In this document: positions 8,287 through 16,050 of the stretch, one piece after another | How the letters are laid out: every line of letters starts with the position of its first letter | Position numbering within the stretch: position 1 is the stretch's first letter | From: Ideonella sp. WA131b | GTDB taxonomy: Bacteria; Pseudomonadota; Gammaproteobacteria; Burkholderiales; Burkholderiaceae_C | DNA length: 64,000 nt | Direction: 5' to 3' | Assembly: GCA_023657425.1 (NCBI GenBank) | Contig: JAGTJW010000001.1 | Coordinates: 1,612,001 to 1,676,000, forward strand | Program-made: the position numbers and the translations under genes | Notes under the pieces: generated by a model | What the model saw: only the letters and a program-made list of their open reading frames with translations | Database searches by the model: none | Told to the model about the DNA's origin: nothing

Positions 8287-9510
8287 GGGTGTAAACGAAA
8301 TAATGACCTCGCGCGTTGTGTCTTGACGAGACAAGCGCGCGAGGCATGGCATGAAGAGCAAGGCTGGAGACATCGACCGCAAGGGCAAGCCCGGACGCAA
8401 GCCGTTGCTGGGCGCCGAGCATGGGGAGGTGCTTCGTGCCATCGTCGCGGAGATGCCGCACGCGGCGTTGGCTGAAGTCACGGCGGAGTTGGCCCGGCGC
8501 TGCGGTGTGAAGGTCAACCCGGTTACGGTGCGCAAGGCGCTGCGCGAGGCTGGCGTCGTGCGACTGAAGCCGCTGCGGCGCTCCTCGGCCGAGCGGGGTG
8601 AGCAAGGACGTGGCGCGGGGCCGCGCACCGGCTACAACGCCATGCACCGGCGCAGCAGCAGCCCCGAGGGCCAGCACACCGATCTGACCGACGCCGAATG
8701 GGCGCTGGTGGCCGACCTGTTCGAGCGCGATGGGCAGCCGGGCGTGCCGCCTCGCTATCCGCGCCGCGTTATGGTCAATGCCTGCTGCTACGTGGTGCGC
8801 ACGGGCTGTCCCTGGCGGCTGGTGCCCAAGACCTATGCGCCTTGGCAGGCGGTGTACATGTCCTTCAAGCGCTGGGCTGCGGCCAATACGTTCGAGGCCA
8901 TGCACGAGCGGCTGCGCCAGCAGTGGCGCCGGCGCGAGGGCAAGTCCCCCGAACCTACGGCGGCCGTCATCGACTCGCAGAGCACGCGCAGCACGCCCCA
9001 GGGCGGCAACACGGGCTTCGACGCGGGCAAGAAGGTCAAGGGCCGCAAGCGCAACCTCGTGGTCGACTCGCTGGGCCTGCTGCTGGCGGTCACGATCACG
9101 GCCGCCAGCGTGCAGGACCGCGACACCGCCGCCGACGTGGTGGCCAAGGCCTATGCCAAGGCACCCACGATCAAGAAGCTCTACACCGACGCCGCATACG
9201 CCGGGCAGCGCGCAGCAGCCATCGAGAAGGCTCACGGCATCACCGTGGAAGTGGTGCGCCGCCCGGGCAACCGCGCCACCGGCACCTGGCGCGACGCCCA
9301 GCAGCCCTTGTGGCCCGAGGAATCCGCCAAGCCCTTCGTCGTGCAGCCCATGCGCTGGGTGGTCGAGCGCACCCACGCCTGGCTCGAGCGCGACCGCCGT
9401 CTCATCGCCCATCACGATCGCTCCGAATGGGCGCCGCTGGCCTGGGTCTGGCTCGCACAAGCGCGTATGCTCGCAACGAGACTGGCGAACTGAACATTTC
9501 GTTCACACCC
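8287..9510 (+). mobile_element. IS5-family insertion sequence, copy 2 of a tandem pair
   Basis: Second copy of the same 1224-bp element in the same orientation, offset by exactly 1231 bp. Ends, internal hairpin and transposase match copy 1. The element lies between the minus-strand S66 gene and the ycaQ-like gene without damaging either reading frame. Confidence 0.9.
8351..9493 (+). CDS. IS5-family transposase with extra N-terminal helix-turn-helix (second copy)
   Basis: Predicted protein identical over 380 aa to the transposase of the first copy, with the same extra N-terminal winged-helix segment, DUF4096 domain and DDE residues. Both genes are intact, so either could act on the ends of the pair, including mobilisation of the pair as one composite unit. 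Its 3' end lies 20 bp before the stop codon of the convergent S66 gene. Confidence 0.88.
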   Translation: MKSKAGDIDRKGKPGRKPLLGAEHGEVLRAIVAEMPHAALAEVTAELARRCGVKVNPVTVRKALREAGVVRLKPLRRSSAERGEQGRGAGPRTGYNAMHRRSSSPEGQHTDLTDAEWALVADLFERDGQPGVPPRYPRRVMVNACCYVVRTGCPWRLVPKTYAPWQAVYMSFKRWAAANTFEAMHERLRQQWRRREGKSPEPTAAVIDSQSTRSTPQGGNTGFDAGKKVKGRKRNLVVDSLGLLLAVTITAASVQDRDTAADVVAKAYAKAPTIKKLYTDAAYAGQRAAAIEKAHGITVEVVRRPGNRATGTWRDAQQPLWPEESAKPFVVQPMRWVVERTHAWLERDRRLIAHHDRSEWAPLAWVWLAQARMLATRLAN

Positions 9511-9512
9511 TC

Positions 9513-10601
9513 TCAGTCGTAGCGCTGCGTGACGACGCCCCCGCCCCAGGGCGTGCCGGCGACGTCGACCACCTCGGCGCTCCAGCGCACCTGTGCATGC
9601 GCGCCGTTGACCAGCACCATCTGCGGCTGCACGTGGCCGATGTCGACATCGGCCAGCACCGGGCAGGGCAGGGTGCCGAAGGTCTGGCGCAGCGCGTCGT
9701 CGTGGCGCAGCCCGTGCGGGCCACCGGGCTCGGGCGCGGCGCTGCGGCCGAGCAGCACGCCGGCCAGGCCGTCCAGCCAGCCGGCCCAGCGCAGGCGGTG
9801 GAAGGCCCGCACCACGTCGCCCGGCGTTCCCTCGGCGTTCTCCAGGTACAGGATCGCGCCCTCCAGGCGGTGGCGCTGGATGAAGCCGGCGCCGTCGGCG
9901 TGCACCGTGCCGGCCACGTGCACCAGGGTGTCCAGGCAGCCGCCGAACAGCCGGCCGTCGAAGGCCTCGCGCGCGCGGCCGTGCAGCGAGCGCCAGCGGG
10001 TCGGCTCGGTCAGCGCGTAAGTGCCGGCGGGCTGGCTCGCGAAGTCGCTCCAGGCCTTTTGCCAGGCCGGGCTCTGGCGCTGCCGCAGCGCCTGGCCCGG
10101 CGGCAGCTGCAGCGCCTGCAAGGCCTGCCGCGTGAGCGGGTCGTCCTGGTCCGGCACCAGGTCCATCAGGCAAGGGCCGTGCGCGGTGGCCCACTGCAGC
10201 CGCAGCGTCAGGGCCAGCATCCAGGTGCTGGTGTCGCTGTAGCCCAGCACCCACTTCGGGCGCGTGCGCGCCAGCGCCCCCCAGTCGAGCCGGTCGAGCA
10301 GTTCCACCGCGCGCTCGCCGCCCCAGGGCGGGATGACGGCGTCGACATCGTCGCGCATGAGCGCGCGTTCCAGCTCGGCGGCGCGCTCGTCGGCCGGGGC
10401 GCTGGCGCCCTGGCGCTCGTCGCGCAGGCAGCGGCCTTCTTCGACCTCGAAGCCGCGCGAGCGCAGCCCGGCCAGGCAGAGATCGAGCCGCGCATGCAGC
10501 GCCGGCTGCACGCCCGAGCTCGGCGCGGTCACCAGCACCCGGCTGCCGGGGGCCAGCGGGCGCGGATAGCGGATCGGTCCGGGGTACTGCGTGACGGACA
10601 T
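9513..10601 (-). CDS. S66 family LD-carboxypeptidase-like serine peptidase (second copy)
   Basis: A 362-aa S66 peptidase, only distantly similar to the one at 2.8 kb. It shows the N-terminal LAPGSRVLVTAPSSG strand, the PWGGERAVELLDRLDW segment near residue 95, the nucleophile elbow LGYSDTSTW near residue 120, the glutamate strand ILYLENAEG near residue 250, and the histidine region DIGHVQPQMVLVNG near residue 323. The loop between nucleophile and glutamate is longer than in LdcA, a pattern seen in MccF-like proteins that detoxify microcin C-type peptides (family knowledge; function here inferred). I chose the ATG at 10601 because the residues before it look unconserved. The stop codon lies in the IS target repeat. 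Confidence 0.83.
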   Translation of the reverse strand: MSVTQYPGPIRYPRPLAPGSRVLVTAPSSGVQPALHARLDLCLAGLRSRGFEVEEGRCLRDERQGASAPADERAAELERALMRDDVDAVIPPWGGERAVELLDRLDWGALARTRPKWVLGYSDTSTWMLALTLRLQWATAHGPCLMDLVPDQDDPLTRQALQALQLPPGQALRQRQSPAWQKAWSDFASQPAGTYALTEPTRWRSLHGRAREAFDGRLFGGCLDTLVHVAGTVHADGAGFIQRHRLEGAILYLENAEGTPGDVVRAFHRLRWAGWLDGLAGVLLGRSAAPEPGGPHGLRHDDALRQTFGTLPCPVLADVDIGHVQPQMVLVNGAHAQVRWSAEVVDVAGTPWGGGVVTQRYD

Positions 10602-10680
10602 GGGCCGCGATGATGCCCCTTTGTGGGGCGCTGGCGATGCGGGGCAGCCCTGATGGGCCGCCCATGTTGAAATGACTTTC

Positions 10681-10821
10681 ATGACGCCCCAGGAGTTCGT
10701 GGCCAAGTGGAAACCCGGCACGCCGTCGCACGGCCTGAGCGAGCGGGCCGGCGCGCAGCCGCACTTCATCGACCTGTGCCGCGCGCTCGGTGTGCCCGAG
10801 CCGGGCGAGCCCGAGCGCTAC
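10681..10821 (+). pseudogene. 5' remnant of an MmeI-like DNA methyltransferase gene
   Basis: Forty-seven codons match the start of large type IIG/IIL (MmeI-like) class I DNA methyltransferases, which typically open MTPQEFVAKW and continue with an LSERAxAQxHFxDLC motif; here LSERAGAQPHFIDLCRALG is clear. The similarity stops after PGEPERY at 10821, and the frame then runs into unrelated sequence. The matching C-terminal remnant lies about 7 kb away on the same strand at 17840-18437, with a four-gene restriction cassette in between. Confidence 0.75.
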
Positions 10822-10889
10822 TCAGTCAGGAGAGTCATGCCCACCCGCTTGGCCACTCCGTAATCCAAGACGAGCTTGATGGCCCTCAG

Positions 10890-11942
10890 TCACCCCGTTC
10901 CGGCGAAATCCCGCAAGAGCTTAGCGGCAGCGCTGGCCGTGCTGGAAACCATCCAAGTCGCCGCGGCATCCAGCCTGAGTTCATAGCTGACCATGCCGAT
11001 ACCCGGTGGCATGCCGCCCACGATGGACGCAGGCACGAGTCGGGGGAAATCGTCAGCGACGCGATACAGCCCCTCGGTGCGCACCCGAAACAGTAGCTTG
11101 GCGTACTCAGCCTCCAGCCGGTCGTCGTAGCCGGCTGCAAAGAGCACCGCATCAAAGGCATTCAGCGCGTCGTGATCACCTCTCAGACGACCTCGAATTT
11201 CGCTGACGAGTCTTGGAAGGCTCTCAGTGGCGCTGGCCTCATCACGCACGCTCAACCCGAATAGCAGCAAAGCGCCGCCAGCCGGCTCGAGGAGCTGGTC
11301 GATGCCGTGGATGATGTGAACTGAGTCGACTCGTTTGGTGGTCTTGATCTCGACGCCAAGTCCGGGCAATTCAAAGTCGTTACGAGCCCCAGCTGGACCT
11401 CGCCACGTGCTAACCGCCCTGGTCGGACCGAGTGCCTCGCACAACCAGCGACTCAGGAAGTAGAGTTCCCCGAATAGCCCGACCTGCTGCTCGATGCTAA
11501 GTGCGCCGCTTGGAACCCCTGACCAGAAGCGCCGCCACTTCGACAGCACGCCTTGCACAAGTCTCACACGGGTGAGGCCGCTTGCATGCACAAGCGCATC
11601 GACCAGCTCGCCGATGACCAAGTCAAGTGCCCGGTGGCCCTGCGAGTCAAGGCAGGCGATCTCGACGAATGACTCCTCAAGACCCGTGTCCTGAGGCACC
11701 ATCTTCACAGTCTGCACTCCAATGCCGCGACTGACCCGCTCCGTCAGAGCGTCTTCCTCGCCTGGCGGAATGCGAACGAGCACGTAGCGCCGCAACGCAG
11801 CATCGACGCCGATGAGAACGTCGTCATGCCGGCCACTGAGCGCAACCCGAACCGATAGGCGTTCCTTCGTAGGAGGCACAGCCTCCAGAAGGTCCCAGCG
11901 CGGGACCGCTGCCTCGGCTGAACCTAGATCACCGGCCGCCAC
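10890..11942 (-). CDS. DUF4420 PD-(D/E)XK nuclease-fold protein (MzaD-like)
   Basis: A 350-aa protein of the PD-(D/E)XK family DUF4420. The nuclease signature is NDFELPGLGVEIKTTKR near residues 187-204 (D, then ExK), preceded by a conserved GLFGELYFL helix near residue 160 that carries an acidic residue. It starts at GTG 19 nt inside the end of the Z1 gene, so translation is coupled. In families of this kind it is the presumed DNA-cleaving subunit of a restriction system with a GHKL ATPase and a Z1 ATPase. A further 23 in-frame codons follow its TGA before the next stop at 10818-10820, which may be an extinct C-terminal tail. Confidence 0.82.
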   Translation of the reverse strand: MAAGDLGSAEAAVPRWDLLEAVPPTKERLSVRVALSGRHDDVLIGVDAALRRYVLVRIPPGEEDALTERVSRGIGVQTVKMVPQDTGLEESFVEIACLDSQGHRALDLVIGELVDALVHASGLTRVRLVQGVLSKWRRFWSGVPSGALSIEQQVGLFGELYFLSRWLCEALGPTRAVSTWRGPAGARNDFELPGLGVEIKTTKRVDSVHIIHGIDQLLEPAGGALLLFGLSVRDEASATESLPRLVSEIRGRLRGDHDALNAFDAVLFAAGYDDRLEAEYAKLLFRVRTEGLYRVADDFPRLVPASIVGGMPPGIGMVSYELRLDAAATWMVSSTASAAAKLLRDFAGTG

Positions 11943-14590
11943 CTAGCCGTTCCCTCAAGGTAGGCCTCGGCGGGCCGTTCACGGTTGACCCTCGGCAGCG
12001 AGACTGCCAGACCAATCAAGTCCTTTGCCATAACGCTCTGCGGATCCTGGTAGAGCGGCTGACGTGACTTGCCGAGCTTGGAGCCGTCGTGGCCTGAGAA
12101 CCTGCTGATGGGGTAGAAGATGAGCAGACCCCGGGTCGAGGAGCGCGACAGGCGCGCAGCGCGGTTCTCATCAGTCTGCTCGCCCGACTGCAGCTTGCGC
12201 TGCATCTCCACGCGCTCCTCGGGCGTCAAGCCAAACGCCTCGTCGCCGGGCGTCGTGATGACGCCCAGTGAGTTGGACGATCCGATACGACTACGGGCGA
12301 TGCTCCAAACCGCTCCAACTCCAGCGGGCAGCCAAGTGGGCGCGCCCAGTGCCGGGCTCCCAGTCTCGCGCCCGCGAACGAGCACGCTCCAGTTCGTGAC
12401 GTCACCATCAATGTTCTGCTGCTCAATCCAAGCAGCGATGAGCTCGGGTGAAAGGCCGGCGGCTTCTGGCACCACGTCGAAGGCGCGCAGGAGCTGAACG
12501 ACGTACAGAGCCTGGACCTCCTCCCAGAGGGGTCCGAACTGTGTCTGCGCCGCTGGCACCCCGATCTGGGTCAGGAACTCATGAACAGTCGCTCGGTTAC
12601 GCTCACACAGCAGCGCAAGACGTTCTTCGTCGTTCAGCGGAAAGCGGAAGGTCTGCTCAAGCTCTCCGGAGTAAGACTGGCTGACCTGCGTTGCAACGGC
12701 ATGGCGACGCTTGAGCGCGCTGGTCACCTGCATGCTTGGGTGACGCAGGATGCGCACTCCCACGTCCCGAGGCGAGAGCCCGGGCATCATCTCGTACATG
12801 CGGATGTCTTGGCGCAGACGATGCTCGACCAGAGCAAGGTCTGCGAACCATCCCTGCAGGGTTCCCGTCGTGTAGATGCGCGTGAGATCCTCGTAGCCGC
12901 CTCGGTAGCCATACCAACGCGCCATCTGCAGCAGCGTGTCGTACTGAGGGGACTGCCTGGCGAAGTAGCTCACCAGCAGCCCTTCCAAGGTCAGCCCTCG
13001 AGCGAGCTTGTTGCCGCCAATGGCGATGGCCTTGAGCGTGGGCTCTAGGTCAAAGTCGAGCACATCACCGCGGTCACTGTTGATTTCACGGACCTGCACG
13101 GCCTTGGCGAACGCAGCGATGTGTCCCTCGATGTCCTCGAACTCGACAACCCTCGCTCCATCGACTCCAGCGGTGGTGGGCTTGAAATCTTCGTCCCACA
13201 GCTTCTTTAAGCGATCACGCAGCCCATGGTGCTTGTCGTAGCGCCATTCGTCCCGGAGTTCCTCAAAGCGCCGCTGGATGAGATCTCGTGTAGGCGACTG
13301 GTCTGCGATGCGCTGAGTGGTGTGAACCAGCATCGTGCAGGGAGCGTCCGGCTTGCCGCGCTGTGCTCTGGCGGCACCCGCGAGCATGAACGCGAGCAGC
13401 GCCTCTTCGAGTGTGGGAGGAAAGTCGCTGTTGCCCAGCAGCTGCGAGACCTCGGCGTCCGGCACGTCGCGCAAGACGTCTAGGCCCGCAACACTCTCTC
13501 CGCTTGCAGGGTCGAATCGCCCGAAAAACTCTTCGGTCCCGAAGTAGCCGCGCGGCTTGGGCAGGTCGATGAGGAAGTCGCGCGGATAGAGGTCGTCGCC
13601 TGCGTTCCCGCCGTAGTTGTCGTGCGGGATGAGGACGTTGGCGAACGGGGTCGCCGTGTAGGCGATATAGGCCCGCCTCGGGAACAAGTTGAGCAGGGCA
13701 CGAATGAGGCGGTTGATGACCGCGGGCTCTTCGAAGCTGGGGTCGTTGGGGTCGAATCCGTCCTCTTGCTGGTAGCTGCCGCGTGTGTCAACGCTGGCTT
13801 GGTCAGCCTCGTCGTCGATGAAGAGTGCTGGCAGTCCGCGGCGCATCTCCTCCGACGCCTCCTCAAACCAAGCTTGGAGCCGGCGCAACACCGTGCCGTT
13901 CTTTTTGACTACCAGCAGCACCGGTTGCGAGCCTTGCAGGGCGGCGGTGTTTGCGCGGCCACGGTTGAAATCACCATCAAGCGTGTCCGTGGTGAACTGG
14001 TGCCACTGCTTGCCCACAGGCGGCTGCTCTACCGCATGTGGCGGGTTGCCCCGGTATCCCGTGAGCTCTCGGTTCAGCCGCAACTGCGTCTGACGACGCA
14101 GCCCGTTGTCGATCCCGGAGAACACCACGACCAGCTTGTAGCCGGCGTCCGCAGCCTTGGCGATGACGGCTGTGAAGTTAGCTGTCTTGCCGCTTTGCAC
14201 GTAGCCGAGCACCAGGCCGCGGATGTCGAACTCGTCCGTGGACGGAGGTGCGAGCTTGGCAAGAATGCGGTCGGAGGCGTCGTCCAGCGAGCTGATGGTG
14301 TCGCGCGGCCACTTCTTCTTTACGAGAAGAAAGCGCCGCAGCGTGGGCCAGTAGCGCCAATTGCTGCGGTCCAGCGCCGCAACCCAGTCGTTTTCGCTCT
14401 CGGCAGCCGAGATGACCCTCACACGCTCGAACGTGCGGTTCGCTTCTTCAGTGAGCTTGCCGCGAACCCACTCTCGCAGATGGGCAGGGATGAGCTCATT
14501 GGCGTAGACGGTCTCGGGCGCGTGCCCGAGGTCCAGCAAGACCCGCGCTGTGCTCAGCGCCCTCTCGTGTTCAGCTTCAAGGTCTGCCAT
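11924..14590 (-). CDS. Z1 domain helicase-like ATPase (MzaC-like)
   Basis: An 888-aa superfamily II-like ATPase carrying the Z1 domain. The Walker A motif GYVQSGKT lies near residues 128-136, a Walker B/DEAD-like FIDDEADQ near residue 255, and the motif VI-like QMARWYGYR near residue 555, within the block LARGLTLEGLLVSYF ... RGGYEDLTRIYTT typical of Z1. Z1 proteins accompany GHKL (MutL/MORC-like) ATPases and DUF4420 nucleases in restriction systems; the likely job is DNA translocation or remodelling. It starts 18 nt after the ATPase stop and overlaps the nuclease gene. Base composition is visibly more AT-rich than the surrounding chromosome, which suggests transfer. Confidence 0.87.
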   Translation of the reverse strand: MADLEAEHERALSTARVLLDLGHAPETVYANELIPAHLREWVRGKLTEEANRTFERVRVISAAESENDWVAALDRSNWRYWPTLRRFLLVKKKWPRDTISSLDDASDRILAKLAPPSTDEFDIRGLVLGYVQSGKTANFTAVIAKAADAGYKLVVVFSGIDNGLRRQTQLRLNRELTGYRGNPPHAVEQPPVGKQWHQFTTDTLDGDFNRGRANTAALQGSQPVLLVVKKNGTVLRRLQAWFEEASEEMRRGLPALFIDDEADQASVDTRGSYQQEDGFDPNDPSFEEPAVINRLIRALLNLFPRRAYIAYTATPFANVLIPHDNYGGNAGDDLYPRDFLIDLPKPRGYFGTEEFFGRFDPASGESVAGLDVLRDVPDAEVSQLLGNSDFPPTLEEALLAFMLAGAARAQRGKPDAPCTMLVHTTQRIADQSPTRDLIQRRFEELRDEWRYDKHHGLRDRLKKLWDEDFKPTTAGVDGARVVEFEDIEGHIAAFAKAVQVREINSDRGDVLDFDLEPTLKAIAIGGNKLARGLTLEGLLVSYFARQSPQYDTLLQMARWYGYRGGYEDLTRIYTTGTLQGWFADLALVEHRLRQDIRMYEMMPGLSPRDVGVRILRHPSMQVTSALKRRHAVATQVSQSYSGELEQTFRFPLNDEERLALLCERNRATVHEFLTQIGVPAAQTQFGPLWEEVQALYVVQLLRAFDVVPEAAGLSPELIAAWIEQQNIDGDVTNWSVLVRGRETGSPALGAPTWLPAGVGAVWSIARSRIGSSNSLGVITTPGDEAFGLTPEERVEMQRKLQSGEQTDENRAARLSRSSTRGLLIFYPISRFSGHDGSKLGKSRQPLYQDPQSVMAKDLIGLAVSLPRVNRERPAEAYLEGTARWRPVI

Positions 14591-14608
14591 GACTGGGCTG
14601 TGCTTGAG

Positions 14609-16006
14609 TTACTCGTCGAGCGTGGACTGCGCCCGCGCCACGGTTGACTCGATGACGGGGATCTCGTCAGGTTTGGCCACACGCCTGAGCAGCTTGCCCA
14701 CGCGGGCGAGCTCGTCGACCGTGACGCTGGCACTTCGAGGTGCGGGCGCTGAGTTGCTGGCGGTCGACGTTGAAGCCGCTGCGGCGGCCGAGGTAGCCGA
14801 AGCTGGAATGCCTGAGCTGGAACTGCTCGATACACCGGCTGACGGCTTACCGGCCGTGCTTACGAGTGACGCCGGCGCTGGTGGGAGTGCTCCGCCGCCC
14901 GATCCCTTGTTCGCCTTGCGGTAGGTTTCGTCCGCAACCTTCGTCCAAATCTTGACGGCCTTTTCCACCTCGGCGCGAATCTCTGCGGGGAACGCCACCT
15001 TCATCTTCGGCACGTTGATCTTGAACTCCTCGTCGAGCTTGGGCGAGAAGTAGACCGCGATGCGAGCGAGCTTCAAGTGCTCATCGAGCGTGCGGATGCT
15101 GCTCCACCCGCCGCTCTGGATGAGGCGATCAGCGCGGTAGATGTAGAAGCCCTGCTGACGGTTCCACTGATTGGGTCCGGAGGCACGCTTGTGTGCCTCG
15201 GGGGTGGAGAACATCGACAGCGCAGGCAGCACATAGGGCTCGAAGACCACGTCGCTGCGCCCGCCGTGCCCGTCGACACGGAGACTGATGGAGTCGAGGG
15301 CTTTGCGCTTGGGTTCGTTGGCAACGAACGGATCCCAATAGGTCACCTTGTTGTCGTTGATGTAGATGGCAAGCCGCTTGCCACGCACCCTGTTCTCAAG
15401 GAAGCGATGGAAGACCATCGCGACATGCTCCTCCAGCTTGCCGCACATTTCGATGAGCTTCTTGCGTGCCGGCTCGCCGCTCGGGTTGTTGTAGCCAAGG
15501 ATGCGGTCAAGCTGTTGCCAGACAACGACTGTTCCAGTGGTTTCCTTGAGGTGCAACCGCACCAGCTCTGGCAGGTCCGCCGTGCGAACCGGCAGGATCT
15601 CCCATCGGTTGGTAGCCTCAATGTGTGGGAGGTCCCAGCAGTAGGCGTTGATATCAGCTCGGGACTCGTTCTGCCTAGATGCGACGATTAGTCGCTGGCA
15701 TTGGCTTAGCGACGCTGTCTTGAGGCCTAGGCCGAACTTGCCGAGATCGTCGTCTTCATAGTCGCGATCGGAGCCAAAGCGCAGGGCTTCGCGCAACTCC
15801 TGCGCCGACATCCCCACGCCGTTGTCCGCGATGCTCACAGACGTGTCGGCGCCCGCCCAGTGCGAGTTGATGCGCACCGTGTTGGCTCTCGCGGCTATCG
15901 AGTTGTCGACGAGGTCAGCCACGGCTGACTCGAAGTCGTACCCCATGTCTCGAAGCGACTTGATCAGGCGCCTTGCGCCCGGAATGCTCTCAACACCAAT
16001 CGACAT
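14609..16006 (-). CDS. GHKL ATPase, MutL/MORC-like (MzaB-like)
   Basis: A 465-aa protein with an N-terminal Bergerat-fold ATPase. The Mg-binding asparagine is in ADLVDNSIAA (N35), the ATP-binding loop is IADNGVGM (61-66), and the glycine-rich lid is GKFGLGLK (89-96). A second domain with YWDPFV and IYRADRLIQSGGWSS follows, and the C-terminal 90 residues are Ala/Ser-rich and probably flexible. This arrangement matches the MutL/MORC-like ATPases that Iyer and Aravind described in restriction-modification operons. I start at the ATG at 16006, with a GGGGAGA site before it, rather than the TTG one codon upstream. It lies 44 nt downstream of the methyltransferase gene. Confidence 0.87.
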   Translation of the reverse strand: MSIGVESIPGARRLIKSLRDMGYDFESAVADLVDNSIAARANTVRINSHWAGADTSVSIADNGVGMSAQELREALRFGSDRDYEDDDLGKFGLGLKTASLSQCQRLIVASRQNESRADINAYCWDLPHIEATNRWEILPVRTADLPELVRLHLKETTGTVVVWQQLDRILGYNNPSGEPARKKLIEMCGKLEEHVAMVFHRFLENRVRGKRLAIYINDNKVTYWDPFVANEPKRKALDSISLRVDGHGGRSDVVFEPYVLPALSMFSTPEAHKRASGPNQWNRQQGFYIYRADRLIQSGGWSSIRTLDEHLKLARIAVYFSPKLDEEFKINVPKMKVAFPAEIRAEVEKAVKIWTKVADETYRKANKGSGGGALPPAPASLVSTAGKPSAGVSSSSSSGIPASATSAAAAASTSTASNSAPAPRSASVTVDELARVGKLLRRVAKPDEIPVIESTVARAQSTLDE

Positions 16007-16050
16007 CAACTCTCCCCGCGAGTGGTTTCGCTATTCGTGTCGTCAACCTG

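Noticed and set aside
8260..8310. Strong hybrid promoter at the IS dimer junction
   Set aside because: TTCACA at 8271 could act as a -35 element, but no good -10 hexamer lies at 16-18 bp spacing on either strand.
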